From the NCBI GenBank assembly GCA_905147135.1, contig LR990039.1, positions 31,865,708-31,929,707 on the forward strand: DNA of 64,000 nt. Reading direction: 5' to 3'. This stretch comes from Blastobasis lacticolella (taxonomy: Eukaryota > Arthropoda > Insecta > Lepidoptera > Blastobasidae). Positions 53,313-63,532 of the stretch are shown in pieces. The stretch's first letter is position 1. Every line of letters starts with the position of its first letter. A model generated the notes under the pieces. The model saw only the letters and a list, made by a program, of their open reading frames with translations. It searched no databases and had not been told where the DNA came from. The translations under genes were made by a program, and so were the position numbers.

Positions 53313-53684
53313 CAGGGTGTAAAAAGAAACATACCCGCGGAAACTCATAGTTTAGGCAGAAATCGAGATTGTTTTTAAAAGATAAGTTTGTATTTTTCTA
53401 CTAAAAATATCAAGTACCTATCGATACAGCACAATCAATTTAGACACTCAAAGTTCAAATTTAAGTTGAAATAAATGCACTTTAAGTAAAAGCACGCAAT
53501 GTAAAGCGTGCAGGCCGGCCGGCCGCGCAGGTTCAGTGCCCACTGGTCACTTAGGCGAGCGAGAGGCGTGCGCTGGACGATGTACATTGCGCGTCGCAAT
53601 TAATTATTTATTTTAGGTAGCGAAATTATGAAGTCATTTCCGCGGGTATGTTTCTTGGGGAAAGTTGTTCAGTTTCATGGGTAT
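53313..53684. mobile_element. Short deletion derivative of the 3.3-kb TIR element
   Basis: It has the same left end (CAGGGTGTAAAAAG, with part of the TIR deleted), the same inner left 200 bp, and the same inner right segment (ATTGCGCGTCGCAATTAATT .. TTTCCGCGGGTATG) as 49789-53121, but the 2.8-kb centre is absent. The outer right TIR is cut at CATGGGTA. Confidence 0.75.
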
Positions 53685-53924
53685 ATCCATGAATCCATCG
53701 ATGCATTACACATGGCCATTAAATACGGGTAAAACAGAAAAAAATACTTAATACTGTTATATGTTTAGTACAGCATAACTCTAAACGAACTAAAATTAGA
53801 ACTGGCACCTTACTTACTTTTGTTAAGCTCGAAAATAGCTATCCAACGACGTATTACACATAGCTATTGGAATGGTTACCACTGTCCATACAAATTCTTG
53901 TACGCGTTAACAATGTTATATCTG

Positions 53925-54065
53925 GCGGCTTGACAAGATTGTTGACAAACCTATTCGACCCGGTGGTCAAAACCGGAACTAGGTGTTGCCGTTTTGAAAT
54001 GTAATGTCAATGCCAACAACAGCGACGCTGTCACCCGGTCAGACATGTTTGTGGCACTGTAGACA
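53925..54065. mobile_element. MITE family C copy
   Basis: GGAACTAGGTGTTGCCGTTTTG .. CCAACAACAGCGACGCTGTCAC .. TGTTTGTGGCACTGTAGAC: a third copy, same orientation as 53130-53285. The preceding stretch (53820-53890, GAAAATAGCTATCCAACGACG) recurs at 63546-63590. Confidence 0.6.
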
Positions 54066-54502
54066 GCGCAGTTTTATTTACTATGGTAACCGTCAGAGTT
54101 ATTTGTTCGCTCAACCGGTTCCAGGGTATTTATTTCTATGCTGACAAGTTAAATTTTTCTTATTAAAATTGATTTCTATTTTCAGGAGTACTTGTCCATG
54201 TGTAAAAAATATTCATCTCTTCGTCTGTAACTACTTCGTGCGTGATACTTACCTTTACCATTACCACTTTCAGATCATCTACATAAATAGCAACCACCAT
54301 AAAGCTGCTTGTTTTCTTCCTCATATAGACACATGCACAGAAATGAAACAAAAACAGAATCCATGTTACCTTAAAGAGATGTGGTGCATGCAAGGTGTGA
54401 CAATCTCCTTTGTTGTACATGACATACACTCTTCGGGTCTTACAACGCGCCGCCATTTCGTAGCGTTCGGATATATTTTTCCTCGACGAAAAATATTTTA
54501 AA

Positions 54503-55112
54503 ATGCCGTCATGTGTAGTAAAATCGTGTATAAGTTACTGGAAAAAATGTAACAAGGCAGGAGGAATTACCTACCACGCGTAAGTAATTATGATTCGTGC
54601 TACTTTTTTTATTAATGTTTTATTTACTTTGGTGCAAATTTCGAACAAAAGTACAACGATGTGGCTACCTGTATTTCGGGAAAATTCCCATAGTGGGGAA
54701 TTCTTTATTAAATTTGTGACTCAGATCAGGTTCCGAATTATTATTACCTATCGTATCTGAAAAGAACTTGAATGATTATAATTATAGTCTACCCTACGTA
54801 CTGCTATGATGTAAGCATAAAAGTCCGATTTTATAAATAAATAATATAATACCGCTTTCTGCGGAGCCCTTATTATTTTCGATCCGGATTTTATTTTAAC
54901 CGGGTTATATTATTTTAATGGGTTTCCCAGAAATAAAAACCGTAAAGACGATTGGATTCTAATTATACGAAACTGTAGAAGAGAAACCAAATTGGAACCC
55001 ATCATCTGCGAGTACCGTGTGCAGTGCACATTTTGTTGACGTGGATTTTATAACAACCGCGAAGGGGCTACGATGCTTGGTTCCCTACGCGTTTCCAAAA
55101 CGAGTAAATTAA
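54503..55112 (+). pseudogene. THAP-type zinc finger gene, two exons, damaged
   Basis: Exon 1 (54503-54579) codes MPSCVVKSCISYWKKCNKAG and GITYHA, with a good donor GC|GTAAGT. Exon 2 (about 54922-55112) codes FPRNKNRKDDWILIIRNCRR, then after a one-base shift near 54992 WNPSSASTVCSAHFVDVDFI, GLRCLVPYAFPKRVN and a stop. The C-x4-C .. C-x2-H ladder, the conserved Trp and the VPxxFP end define a THAP domain, a DNA-binding finger of host regulators and P-element-type transposases. The acceptor before exon 2 reads GG instead of AG, and the frame shift adds to the case for a pseudogene. Confidence 0.75.
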
Positions 55113-55285
55113 TTGTTGTTGTGTTGTAAGTTTGTAACTAGTAACAAGCTATGCTATTCCAAGTATTGTGCTGAACAGCCTTAAAATTATCTTCAAGCAG
55201 TGTGCACAAACATTGCTTGGGTTGGTATCTTAAACATTAATGTAAGTTACCTTTTAACAAGCTAAGTCGCTTCATCCACATTTAA

Positions 55286-55524
55286 GGCGAGGACGGCGTC
55301 CATTTCATCGAAACGAATGATTTTTAAACGTGTAGATTGAAGCAGACTTATAATGATTCGATAGCTAAATAACTAGATCTCTATCGAAACTAGTACGTTT
55401 TCACATTTTCAGATCGCTCCGCGTTCAAAATGCGTAATTCATAAATTGGCCCTATTCTATGAGTAACACATTCCACTATGATCTATCGGCGCAAAACGGA
55501 TTTTAATTCCGTGCCGTCCTCGCC
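55286..55524. mobile_element. TTAA-flanked MITE
   Basis: Ends GGCGAGGACGGC and GCCGTCCTCGCC with TTAA directly outside on both sides (55282-55285, 55525-55528), the target of piggyBac-type elements. About 239 bp, no ORF. The inverted similarity does not extend far inside. Confidence 0.65.
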
Positions 55525-55581
55525 TTAAATTTTTATATCTACTTACGAGCATTGTAGTGTAGCCTTAAAGCTTTTGTTCAT

Positions 55582-55756
55582 GTTTGATCATATTTTCAAA
55601 GTACACAGGTTATATTTCTATAGAAATCTTGAATCTCGTGTAACTTTGAATTGATATATTTATTATACCACAAGCATCAATATTAGTTTCTGGATCACGT
55701 CTACAAAATTTCATTGATTTTGATAGTGCAATATTGAAAATATGATCAAACTTCAT
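55582..55756. repeat. Inverted repeat pair TTTGATCATATTTTCAA
   Basis: TTTGATCATATTTTCAA near 55582-55598 and TTGAAAATATGATCAAA near 55734-55750 are exact reverse complements, about 135 bp apart. Could be the ends of a small MITE; TSD not obvious. Confidence 0.5.
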
Positions 55757-56102
55757 TTGTATGGAGCGTACTCGGGGAGACTCCTCTTATCAACATATTT
55801 CATAACTTAAGAATTTTTAAATAAATAATTACAATCAGAAATTAATAATTTTTATTTATTTATTATTGTAAAGTTGTATTGCTAACATAATACATAAAGA
55901 GGGCAAAATGGATCATGTATATGGCAACCCTAAAATTACGCAGCATATAAAATGGCGGCCATTTCTATGCTTCCCTCATGACTTAAGACAAGACACATGG
56001 ATTCTGTTTTTGTTTCATTTCTGTGGGTACTCGTATATAAATATTTTTCTAGGTAGTAGATAATTTTGATGCTGTCAATATGGTTGTTATGGCAACACAT
56101 AC

Positions 56103-56249
56103 CTCATGTCCAGCTTCGATTAGGTGTCCAACAAACCCCTCACCCACTAAGTTGAGGCTTCGTACTGGCTGAGGAAAAACTAACAACACTTTAAGTCCAT
56201 TTGAAGCAGCTATTACAGTAAACAAAAATATTATTTTTATCAAATACAT
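56103..56249 (-). CDS. Second UGT first exon (orphan or alternative)
   Basis: 49 codons from the ATG at 56249: MYLIKIIFLFTVIAASNG (signal peptide), LKVLLVFPQPVRSLNLVGEG and a terminal LIEAGHE, followed by a donor GAG|GTATGT in phase 0. It lines up residue for residue with exon 1 of the UGT at 23201, including the last three residues and the splice phase, but the likely catalytic His position (KSHS) reads RSLN. No exon 2-8 equivalents were found between it and 23201. Either an alternative first exon spliced over 35 kb to 20589, or the remnant of a lost tandem copy. Confidence 0.7.
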
Positions 56250-56982
56250 CGTGGAAGCGTGCGAACTCAGCGGTATCGGTGAGACGACCTTGTATTGGCA
56301 GCATCGAAATAATAATACCTAGGAACGTGCACCTACCGACATACGGAAAACAAAAACAAATCTTATCGCGTTAGTATAAGACTTGTAATTTAATGGAACG
56401 GGGCCGCGTTCCGATAGAGACGTCAAGCACGGAGTGAATGTGTCCCTTTTTAACAATTGCCAGTCTATGGTTTAGTAGCAGGATCTACACTTCTTCGCTC
56501 TGAGGGCCTATCGGCTATCTCTGTGGACACCTGAATTTGACATAAAAAAATCTGACACTACTCTAATTTGGTAGACGCTATTGCCAGTTTTCAACGTAGA
56601 TGACGTGGTGTAGAATTATCTAGTGTCAAATACAGTTGTTAACTGAGTTAGCCAATAGCCCCGCTGGAATGGATTATTATAGTTCTTGGTCCAAAAGTCC
56701 TCGCGGCCGTTGTCGTATCTGACGTTTCTCCTAGTTACAGCCATCCGCGCCGAACCATCTATGCAAAGTAAGTTTAGTTGTCGGGAAATAGTAACAATTA
56801 TGTTTTACATTACGTTTTATAAAGCTTTATCGATTACAACTCTCAATGGTCAGGGGGAAATTATTCTGTCTTCTTTAGAATTTTGGATATTATTGTCTAA
56901 ATTAAATTTAAGTATAATAATTATTTATTTATTCAAACTGGCAATTTAAATAGCCTAATTATTATTTTCTAGAAACTTAATA

Positions 56983-57180
56983 CTAAATTAACAAATTACT
57001 TGGACATTCAAATAACCCACCCATGAACGCTCCCGGCGCAAAGGTGCCCATCACGCTTGCCGCATTACCGCGTGGAATCGCAATGGCTAACCTCTGCACC
57101 AAGAACGACTTGGAGCGGGAGTCACCCGTGATGTCGCCGAGCCTAAGACCTATTTCCCCCACAAAGCCTCTGCACTCCAA
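56983..57180 (-). pseudogene. LINE C-terminal fragment
   Basis: The minus strand reads GFVGEIGLRLGDITGDSRSK and SFLVQRLAIAIPRGNAASVM, a phrase I know from the C terminus of insect non-LTR retrotransposon proteins (QRxSxAIQRGNAASVxGT). 65 codons; the upstream RT is absent. Confidence 0.55.
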
Positions 57181-57209
57181 CAGCTGTATAAATTAAACTA
57201 AAGATATTA

Positions 57210-57490
57210 GTAAATAATCGTATTCCCAAATGGGACTCAGCATAATGCCCCGGTTGCGCTCCCGCACGGCATGTGAGGGCCCGGGGTCGCCTTCCTACTC
57301 TTCCTGGCCCACTTCGCTCAGTCTTCGGCATCCTTAGTGGTGTGCTTGTTGGCACGCATGTCATTCTTGACGACGTCAAGCCATCGCTTCTTGGGCCGAC
57401 TTCTCTCCTCCGAATAGAAGTGGTCTGAGCACAGAGCCCTGATGTACCCCAACGGTAATAGGGAACTGGTTGATGTCACTAACAGCAGTA
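57210..57490 (-). pseudogene. RTE LINE fragment with internal deletion
   Basis: The minus strand has the RT piece STAVSDINQFPITVGVHQGS VLRPLLF (57480-57415) joined directly to C-terminal sequence RPKKRWLDVVKNDMRA with DRAKWxRK-like traces (57410-57300). The catalytic A-D-D region is deleted. It is bordered by an ATGTA microsatellite (57504-57528). Confidence 0.65.
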
Positions 57491-57933
57491 CTCACTATTC
57501 TCAAAATGTAATGTAATGTAATGTAATGGGACTGCATCGTAGAAAATAAGTGAACTGCGACACGAAAACGCAAAAACGGAGTAAAAAAGGTCCAAATATC
57601 TTAAGTAGCTCTTATACAGTGTATGGCCTAGAACCGGGGCTAATAATGAAAACGGAGGCTCTACAGGATTTTTTTAAATAAGATTTTGAGGCTACACTTA
57701 AAATAAAAACGTAATATAAAAAAAACTTAGCTTCTGTGATTGGGCCATTGAAGATATACAAAGTTGAAAGCGACTTTATACCAATTAAAAAGCTTCAACA
57801 AATCTACCGCCTTTGTAGATTATGTAAAAAACTATTCGAAAAATTTCAAGAAAGTCTGTTTCGATGCAAAAGCAAATTTGATGAAGTTAAGTAAAATAAA
57901 TAATATTAGATCAACTGCTTGCCCACCATTACA

Positions 57934-58055
57934 CCGTCACAGCCCATGTCAGTCCACTGCAGAACTTAGGCCCTCTCGGAAAACGCTGCTGCCCATTTTC
58001 CAGTCTATAGAGACTCTAGATCTTTTGCCTCGAAAACATTAGTCGCCTTGTAAAA
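57934..58055 (-). mobile_element. Mini-RTE, internally deleted copy
   Basis: GTCACAGCCCATGTCAGTCC, ACTGCAGAACTTAGGCCCTC, GCTGCTGCCCATTTTCCAGT and CGAAAACATTAGTCGCCTTG match the mini-RTE at 46092-46346, lacking its middle 80 bp. Confidence 0.7.
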
Positions 58056-58069
58056 TACCGATCTACTGT

Positions 58070-58875
58070 GGATGTGGGCGTAGAACTTACGAAACATATT
58101 TATGATGCTTGGGAGAGATAACAGAATGCTATTGGTATTTTCTGTGATCTTTACAAAGCATTTGATCGCGACACGCTCCTACTAAAATTATAACTGTCAC
58201 TTATAAAAACAGTTTATAGTTGGACACCTGGAACAAATTACAAGGCTAAATTTTAGGTCCTTTTATGTTTCTCGTTTACATAAATTATATGCCATTTTAT
58301 CTAGATAAACGGTGTGAAATGTACTGTTTGCTGACTATATTTCATTAATATTTAAACTCGATAGATATAAGGATAACTTTGACGATGTGAAGTTCACTCT
58401 CAGAACTTCACACATGGTTCGCTGAGAATCACTTACTTCTAAATACAATAAAAACTAAATGTATTTTATTTCACACATGTCAAACGTACGATTGTAAAAT
58501 ATGAACCTTTATCTACATAATGAAGCACTTGAATTTACTGAATCATCTGTTTTCTTGGGATTGACTCACGACAATAGATTTCAGTGGAAACATGAGACTG
58601 AAACCCTGTCTGAAGGTAAAGATCAGCGGTATTAAAATAATTGTGATTTCACGAATATCGAAACCGCCAGCATCGTTCATTTCAGTTACTTCCATAGCAT
58701 TATGTCATATGGCTTAGATAATGCTGTACTCTCTCCTATTCTCTACTTATCGTATGTATACAAACGATATTCCCATCCCCGATAACGACGTCCAACTTTC
58801 CCATTTCGCCGACGACACGGCTCTAACGCCAAGAGGTGTGAAGGCTACCGCTACCCAACAGCAATTTAACACATT
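58070..58875 (+). pseudogene. Jockey-like RT remnant
   Basis: The plus strand shows AIGIFCDLYKAFDRDTLLLK (RT motif A), several broken pieces, and finally YTNDIPIPDNDVQLSHFADD TAL with the catalytic A-D-D box near 58800. The two parts may belong to different copies. Many stops. Confidence 0.55.
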
Positions 58876-59004
58876 TCCGATTCCTGTTTAGGAATCTATG
58901 AAATTGCTAGGAAATGTGTACAATAAAATTTGTTTGACACATTTCTGGTCGATTTGGCGTTGTATATATCTCTATATAATGACGGATTACATTTATTTCC
59001 TGTA

Positions 59005-59245
59005 ACAATTTCATGCAAATTCGGATGTGGATTCTTTATTGGAAAGCCAGACAAGACCACTTACGTCCTGTGTACAATAAGTTGGAATCGACTGAGGGGC
59101 AGAAACTCATCTACAAGTTGGTACGATCGAGGGTCAAAGCGGCACAGGATATTTCCATTTGTCGCTGTGTAAATGACCCTCAAGGTAACCTGTTGTACGA
59201 CGACCGCACGGTAAAGGAGAGATGGCGCTTGTTAAAAAAATAGAC
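59005..59245 (+). pseudogene. RTE LINE linker region (interrupted copy, part 1)
   Basis: MWILYWKARQDHLRPVYNKL, EGQKLIYKLVRSRVKAAQDI, CVNDPQGNLLYDDRTVKERW: the segment between endonuclease and RT in RTE ORFs. The RT start follows only at 60090, so about 800 bp of foreign AT-rich sequence (59246-60045, no recognisable content) separates the halves. Confidence 0.65.
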
Positions 59246-60049
59246 AGAGTGTACCGATCTAATGTGTGAATATAAATATTTAGGGGATATGAATTAGGTT
59301 GGCCTAGTATTTTATCCAAAACTAAGGTTAGAAAGTTGAATGAAATGAAAAATAGGGCATATTAGTTAAATACATTTCTATTTATTTAGGAAAGGATATT
59401 CACATTCACACACTGAGATCAGATCAAATGACATAAGTTACTTATCCCGATAGGCAGTCATAGCAAACAAATTTACGTACGAAATATGCCAATATATTCT
59501 AAACATAATAAAACATAGCAAAATGGAGTATAGCGGCTATATCGCCTGAGAATTACACAGATAAATCAATTAGAAATCAGCAATAGGCACCAAAGTAATA
59601 CAATACAAGTTTATACTTAACTCTGTGTCTGGTCAGGAGTAAAAAGTCCTTTCCAATGATTCAACTAGGTTTATATACCCAACGTTTAGCCGTAAACCCG
59701 AAGCCGGTACATATTTCAACCAATCATAAGACGTTATACACTGCCAGTTAAATATTAAAATACATCGAAATAGTTCTTAAAACTATTGTTAATAATTATA
59801 GGATTTATGACACAATTAGAAATATAACTTTCAGTTAAGTAGTACTTAATAATTTAAAGAAATTTGTTCCGAAATAAAGAACGAACATTTCGCTCGGAAC
59901 CTTGAAAATTGCACAGAATATTAATTACTAAACGTAAATACTTAGGGAAATATTTACAAACTATATTCTATTAGATAAGCCATCAAATTAACATTAAAAA
60001 AAATTATAATATCTAACACGCTCTTTTTCCCACGAGCAACTGAATAAGC

Positions 60050-60530
60050 AGCATATAGAGGTATATCCACCTTACCTCCCTCCGAATCAAGGACTCGTGC
60101 CACCGATAACGCCTAAGGAAGTCGATGCGGCTATTCGCCGCATGAAGAATCGGAAAGCCATCGGACCCGATGGAGTCCCTATTGAGGCGTGGAAATCAAT
60201 GGGCTCTCGTGGTGTGAGCACCCTTACCGACCTTTATAACCGCATTCTCCTCACCGGAAAGATACCCGACGTGATGTCTCACACCATGAAGCTCTACGAA
60301 CGCATTGTGGACTCTTGGATCCGACGGGAGTGTACACTCTCGGAGTGTCAGTATGGGTTTCGGCCGTGTTGTGGGACTATGGACCCCGTATTTGCCCTAA
60401 GAACTCTAATGGAGGGATACAGATTAAGGAACACGTCCCTGCATTTCCTCGTGAGATGATCTGGTGGGCGTTGCGGTCCAAGTCAGTACCTGAGGCCAGT
60501 GGCGTGCCTAGGGGTTCAGAGTAAGGCAAG
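60050..60530 (+). pseudogene. RTE LINE reverse transcriptase (part 2)
   Basis: Plus strand: PPITPKEVDAAIRRMKNRKA, IGPDGVPIEAWKSM, LTDLYNRILLTGKIPD, ECTLSECQYGFRPCCGTMDP and, in another frame, REMIWWALRSKSVPEASG. A deletion after KIPD removes the P-I-x-K-x-G-D-x box. Sister copy of 7150-7745. Confidence 0.7.
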
Positions 60531-61440
60531 CCGAGAGATGAAGTTTGTGTAGTTTTTACGGTTATTAAAGATAAATCCATCCTCTTGCCACATTACTGAT
60601 CAATCTTCACTTATCACTCTTCAGTTTTATACCAGCAATATAACTTGTGAGTGAGACAACCAACAATTCAATGAGTTTGATACACCGATCTATGAAATTG
60701 TCTTATAAGCGCTTTACTAATCTGAGAAATAGGTATAATAGGAATACATATAAGGAAATAATTTGTTATTTTCTGAGAAATGATTAAAAACTTTACCTTT
60801 TCCATGCAAAAACAAAACTTGTGCACATTTTAAACCATCACAAGGGACTTTACTTCGTCTATTGTTGATCAATCTAATTAAATCACTTTTACTACAAAAC
60901 ACAACACAAACACAAAAAAAAAACTAATTACTTGTCCGCCCAAACGGCTCAAACATAACAATAGTGAAGTTGGTACGTATTACAGCATTCAACAAACGTG
61001 CCTACTGAAAATGCGCGAAGTTGCCATTTTCAAAGATCCGTGTACAACTTCATACGCATGCAGGGCTTAAAGTCTCGTACAATTTACTATATAAACAAAC
61101 GTATAGTTATATCTCATTATAGGACAGTTTTCATATGTAAGAAAGAGACATACCGGCCGGAATCAAAGCCCGCTTACAAGCCAGCGCGTGCGAGCGAGAT
61201 GACTGACCGAGTCTCAATTTCCTCAACTTGCGTGTGCTTGCTTTTCGGATCGTGTTTCGTAACCTAGGCGCACGATGGTGCTGCTGTGCGGCGCAGCAGT
61301 TTGAAAATCATTAGGAGCGCGAACTTTAAATAGTAACCTTAATAATCCGCCTTCGTTATTGTACACCATCTAAAATTAGTCACTTAAAAATATAGATTTG
61401 GCGCCAACGACTTCTACGTCAAACATTTGACAAGAATCTA
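60531..61440. other. No gene recognised
   Basis: AT-rich sequence without credible frames. A GC-richer block at 61150-61310 has no recognisable motif. Confidence 0.4.
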
Positions 61441-61602
61441 CGCGCAATATACGATGTACATTGCGCGTCGCAATTAATTATTTATTTTAGGTTGCGAAAT
61501 TATGAAGTATGTATTTATGTACATTTCCGCGGGTATGTTTCTTGGGGAAAGTTGTTCAGTTTCATGGGTAGAATATGAGGTCTTTTTACACCTTATTATT
61601 TC
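61441..61602. mobile_element. Right-end fragment of the CAGGGTGTAAAAAG TIR family
   Basis: ATTGCGCGTCGCAATTAATT .. CATTTCCGCGGGTATGTTTC .. TGGGTAGAATATGAGGTC and TTTTTACACC repeat the right end of 49789-53121. The final bases of the TIR and the left half are missing. Confidence 0.65.
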
Positions 61603-61984
61603 TCTGTTGCAATATTGATTTTAGTTTATTTTAATTAGCTGTCAGCTGTCAAGTCTAGATTTAATACGATATTTTCTATGTGTAAAATAAATTGTGAAAC
61701 AACATTCGAATTAAATGACTTCAGTGAAACTTGTCATCAGCCTATGAGAATAATGGAAATGCCATTAAGTAGTTGTATTTTTAAAGTCAATTAAAATATT
61801 GTAATGTAAACAAACTTGTGTTATGCCAGCTCATAAAGAGTTGCTGATTTGATTTGCAAATAGTGTGCCACATTTTCATTTGCAATGTTGATTTTAGCTT
61901 ATTGTAATTATTTGTGACAAAATTATTATTTTACAAAATTAGTTATCAATTATCAAGTCTAGTATAATGTTGTCTATTTAATTG

Positions 61985-62300
61985 GAGAGGGTTTACCACC
62001 CGAGTGGGGTTGCGAGTGTATCCGGTTTTCGGCCGCGAGTTGGCAAAGAGCCGCAGTGGTGGTGGTAGAGAGCAGAAACAGAACAGCTTGCGCGCGTACT
62101 ACAGGGCTTTTTTTTCTTACTTGAAGTTCGCGTTGTGATTACACTCGCAAATCCACGTATCTCCATATTCTGCTATCGATATTATTTCTGAAATAAATTT
62201 AATTATTTGTAAAGTAAATTTAATTTGCCAAAATAAACCAGTGATCAAGTTAAACTGTGACCGTTGTTTTATTTAAATACAAGCATCCTGTTACAAATGG
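61985..62300 (+). repeat. Possible solo LTR fragment
   Basis: A GC-richer start, an ACACTCGCAAATCCACG segment, then AATAAACCAGTGATCAAG, TTTTATTTAAATACAAGC and CCTGTTACAAATGGAAGCGA, resembling the 3' part of an insect LTR running into a leader. No partner LTR seen. Confidence 0.3.
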
Positions 62301-62347
62301 AAGCGAATGGACAATAGCCCCCTCGGTCCTTCGACATATATATGTCA

Positions 62348-62728
62348 CAGCCGGATGGTTAAATTAGCCGGTTAACTAAACGGCTAGCTTTTTGAGCAAT
62401 TATTTAGTTGAAAATTTGCCAGTTTCATAAGATTTTAAAGTGATGTTGAAAGAACGATATTGCCTCGAGTTTACGCAGCTCTTCCACACATTGTTCCAAT
62501 GCTAACCTACCCACAATAACTTCTAAGTATAATAATAGTTTGCATTAGGTTTCTATTCGGTTAGTTTAGGTTAGCACTATGACAATGAATGGAAGAGCTC
62601 CGTAAACTCGAGGCTATATCGTTCATTTGACTTTACTTTCAAAGTTCATGAATTTGGCCAATTTTTAATTAAATAACTGCTTAAATAACTAGCCGTTTAA
62701 TTAACCGGCTAATTTAACCATCCGGCTG
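62348..62728. mobile_element. Palindromic MITE (CAGCCGGATGG ends)
   Basis: The first 40 bp (CAGCCGGATGGTTAAATTAG ..) and the complement of the last 40 differ at one position. The inverted similarity continues inward for about 150 bp (CCTCGAGTTTACG(C/G)AGCTCTTCC, GCTAACCTA). An 8-bp direct repeat GACATATA lies near both ends (62333-62340, 62730-62737), fitting a hAT-type target duplication, with a few unexplained bases on the left. Confidence 0.75.
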
Positions 62729-63471
62729 CGACATATATACCGACATCATAATAGATATAGAGTGTATATACAGCCTTTTTTATTTCCTGATGATAGAAAA
62801 TATAGGAGATTCATTGTTTTTTGCCACTGACGCGGCACACTGTTGTAGTATGAAAAAGCCGTCAAAGCCCTCTCTATAGACTGGAAAATGCCAGCACTGG
62901 GGATCGGACTCGGTACCTCGTTACTTTCGCATTTATAATGTTAAAGGAATAGATGTAATAGGCGGCAACTTGAGCTAACACCTACCACTTTTATATGGGC
63001 GATCCCAACATTTACCTGACCATTTTAGTTTGCTCTTAAACTTCCTGCAGGCTTTTTCTTCGTGGGCAGAGAAGACATATAGGATTTAGAAAGAATTTGG
63101 AGAAGGGTTTAAGGCTTTCTCTTAACTTCAAGTCGTGCTTGTGTAACAATGCTTATTCTTTGCATTATTACATCAATATCCCATTAGGTACATACCTGCT
63201 TACTTACTAACATTTGGTACTTGGCGTCCTAGTAACTTTTATTCAGCTTGAAAATTGCAATCCAACGACACGTAGAGGTGAGTAAAACAGAAATACAAGA
63301 CAGGTGTTATCAATTGCTAGTGCCTATATGTTCCTTTTGCTACGCTGTGACAAACAGCCAGCCCACCTGATGGTTAGCGGTAACTGTCACCCATAACATC
63401 TACTATTCATGCATTTAGTTTGCAGGCAAAAAATACAAAACCGCAGGTGCGTTGTCTCTGTAAGGACTAAG

Positions 63472-63532
63472 ATGAAATGCCTCATTCCTGTAATTGCGCT
63501 GGCTATCCTCAAGACTGGAACACTACAATGTA
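63472..63532 (+). other. Candidate signal-peptide exon
   Basis: MKCLIPVIALAILKTGTLQ looks like a secretion signal and is followed by a consensus-like donor CAAT|GTAAGC at 63531. No second exon can be placed before the window ends, and part of the surrounding sequence is a dispersed repeat, so this is tentative. Confidence 0.2.

Noticed and set aside
54163..54456. Copia-type RT suggested by AIYVDDLKVV on the minus strand
   Set aside because: The match is limited to a few residues, with no flanking RT motifs.
56103..56249. A complete second UGT gene between 56 and 24 kb
   Set aside because: I looked for the other UGT landmarks (VTYVTPF, NPAYNAD, FSMGSN, ITHGG, GAPHLRS) on the minus strand and found none outside 13.4-23.2 kb.
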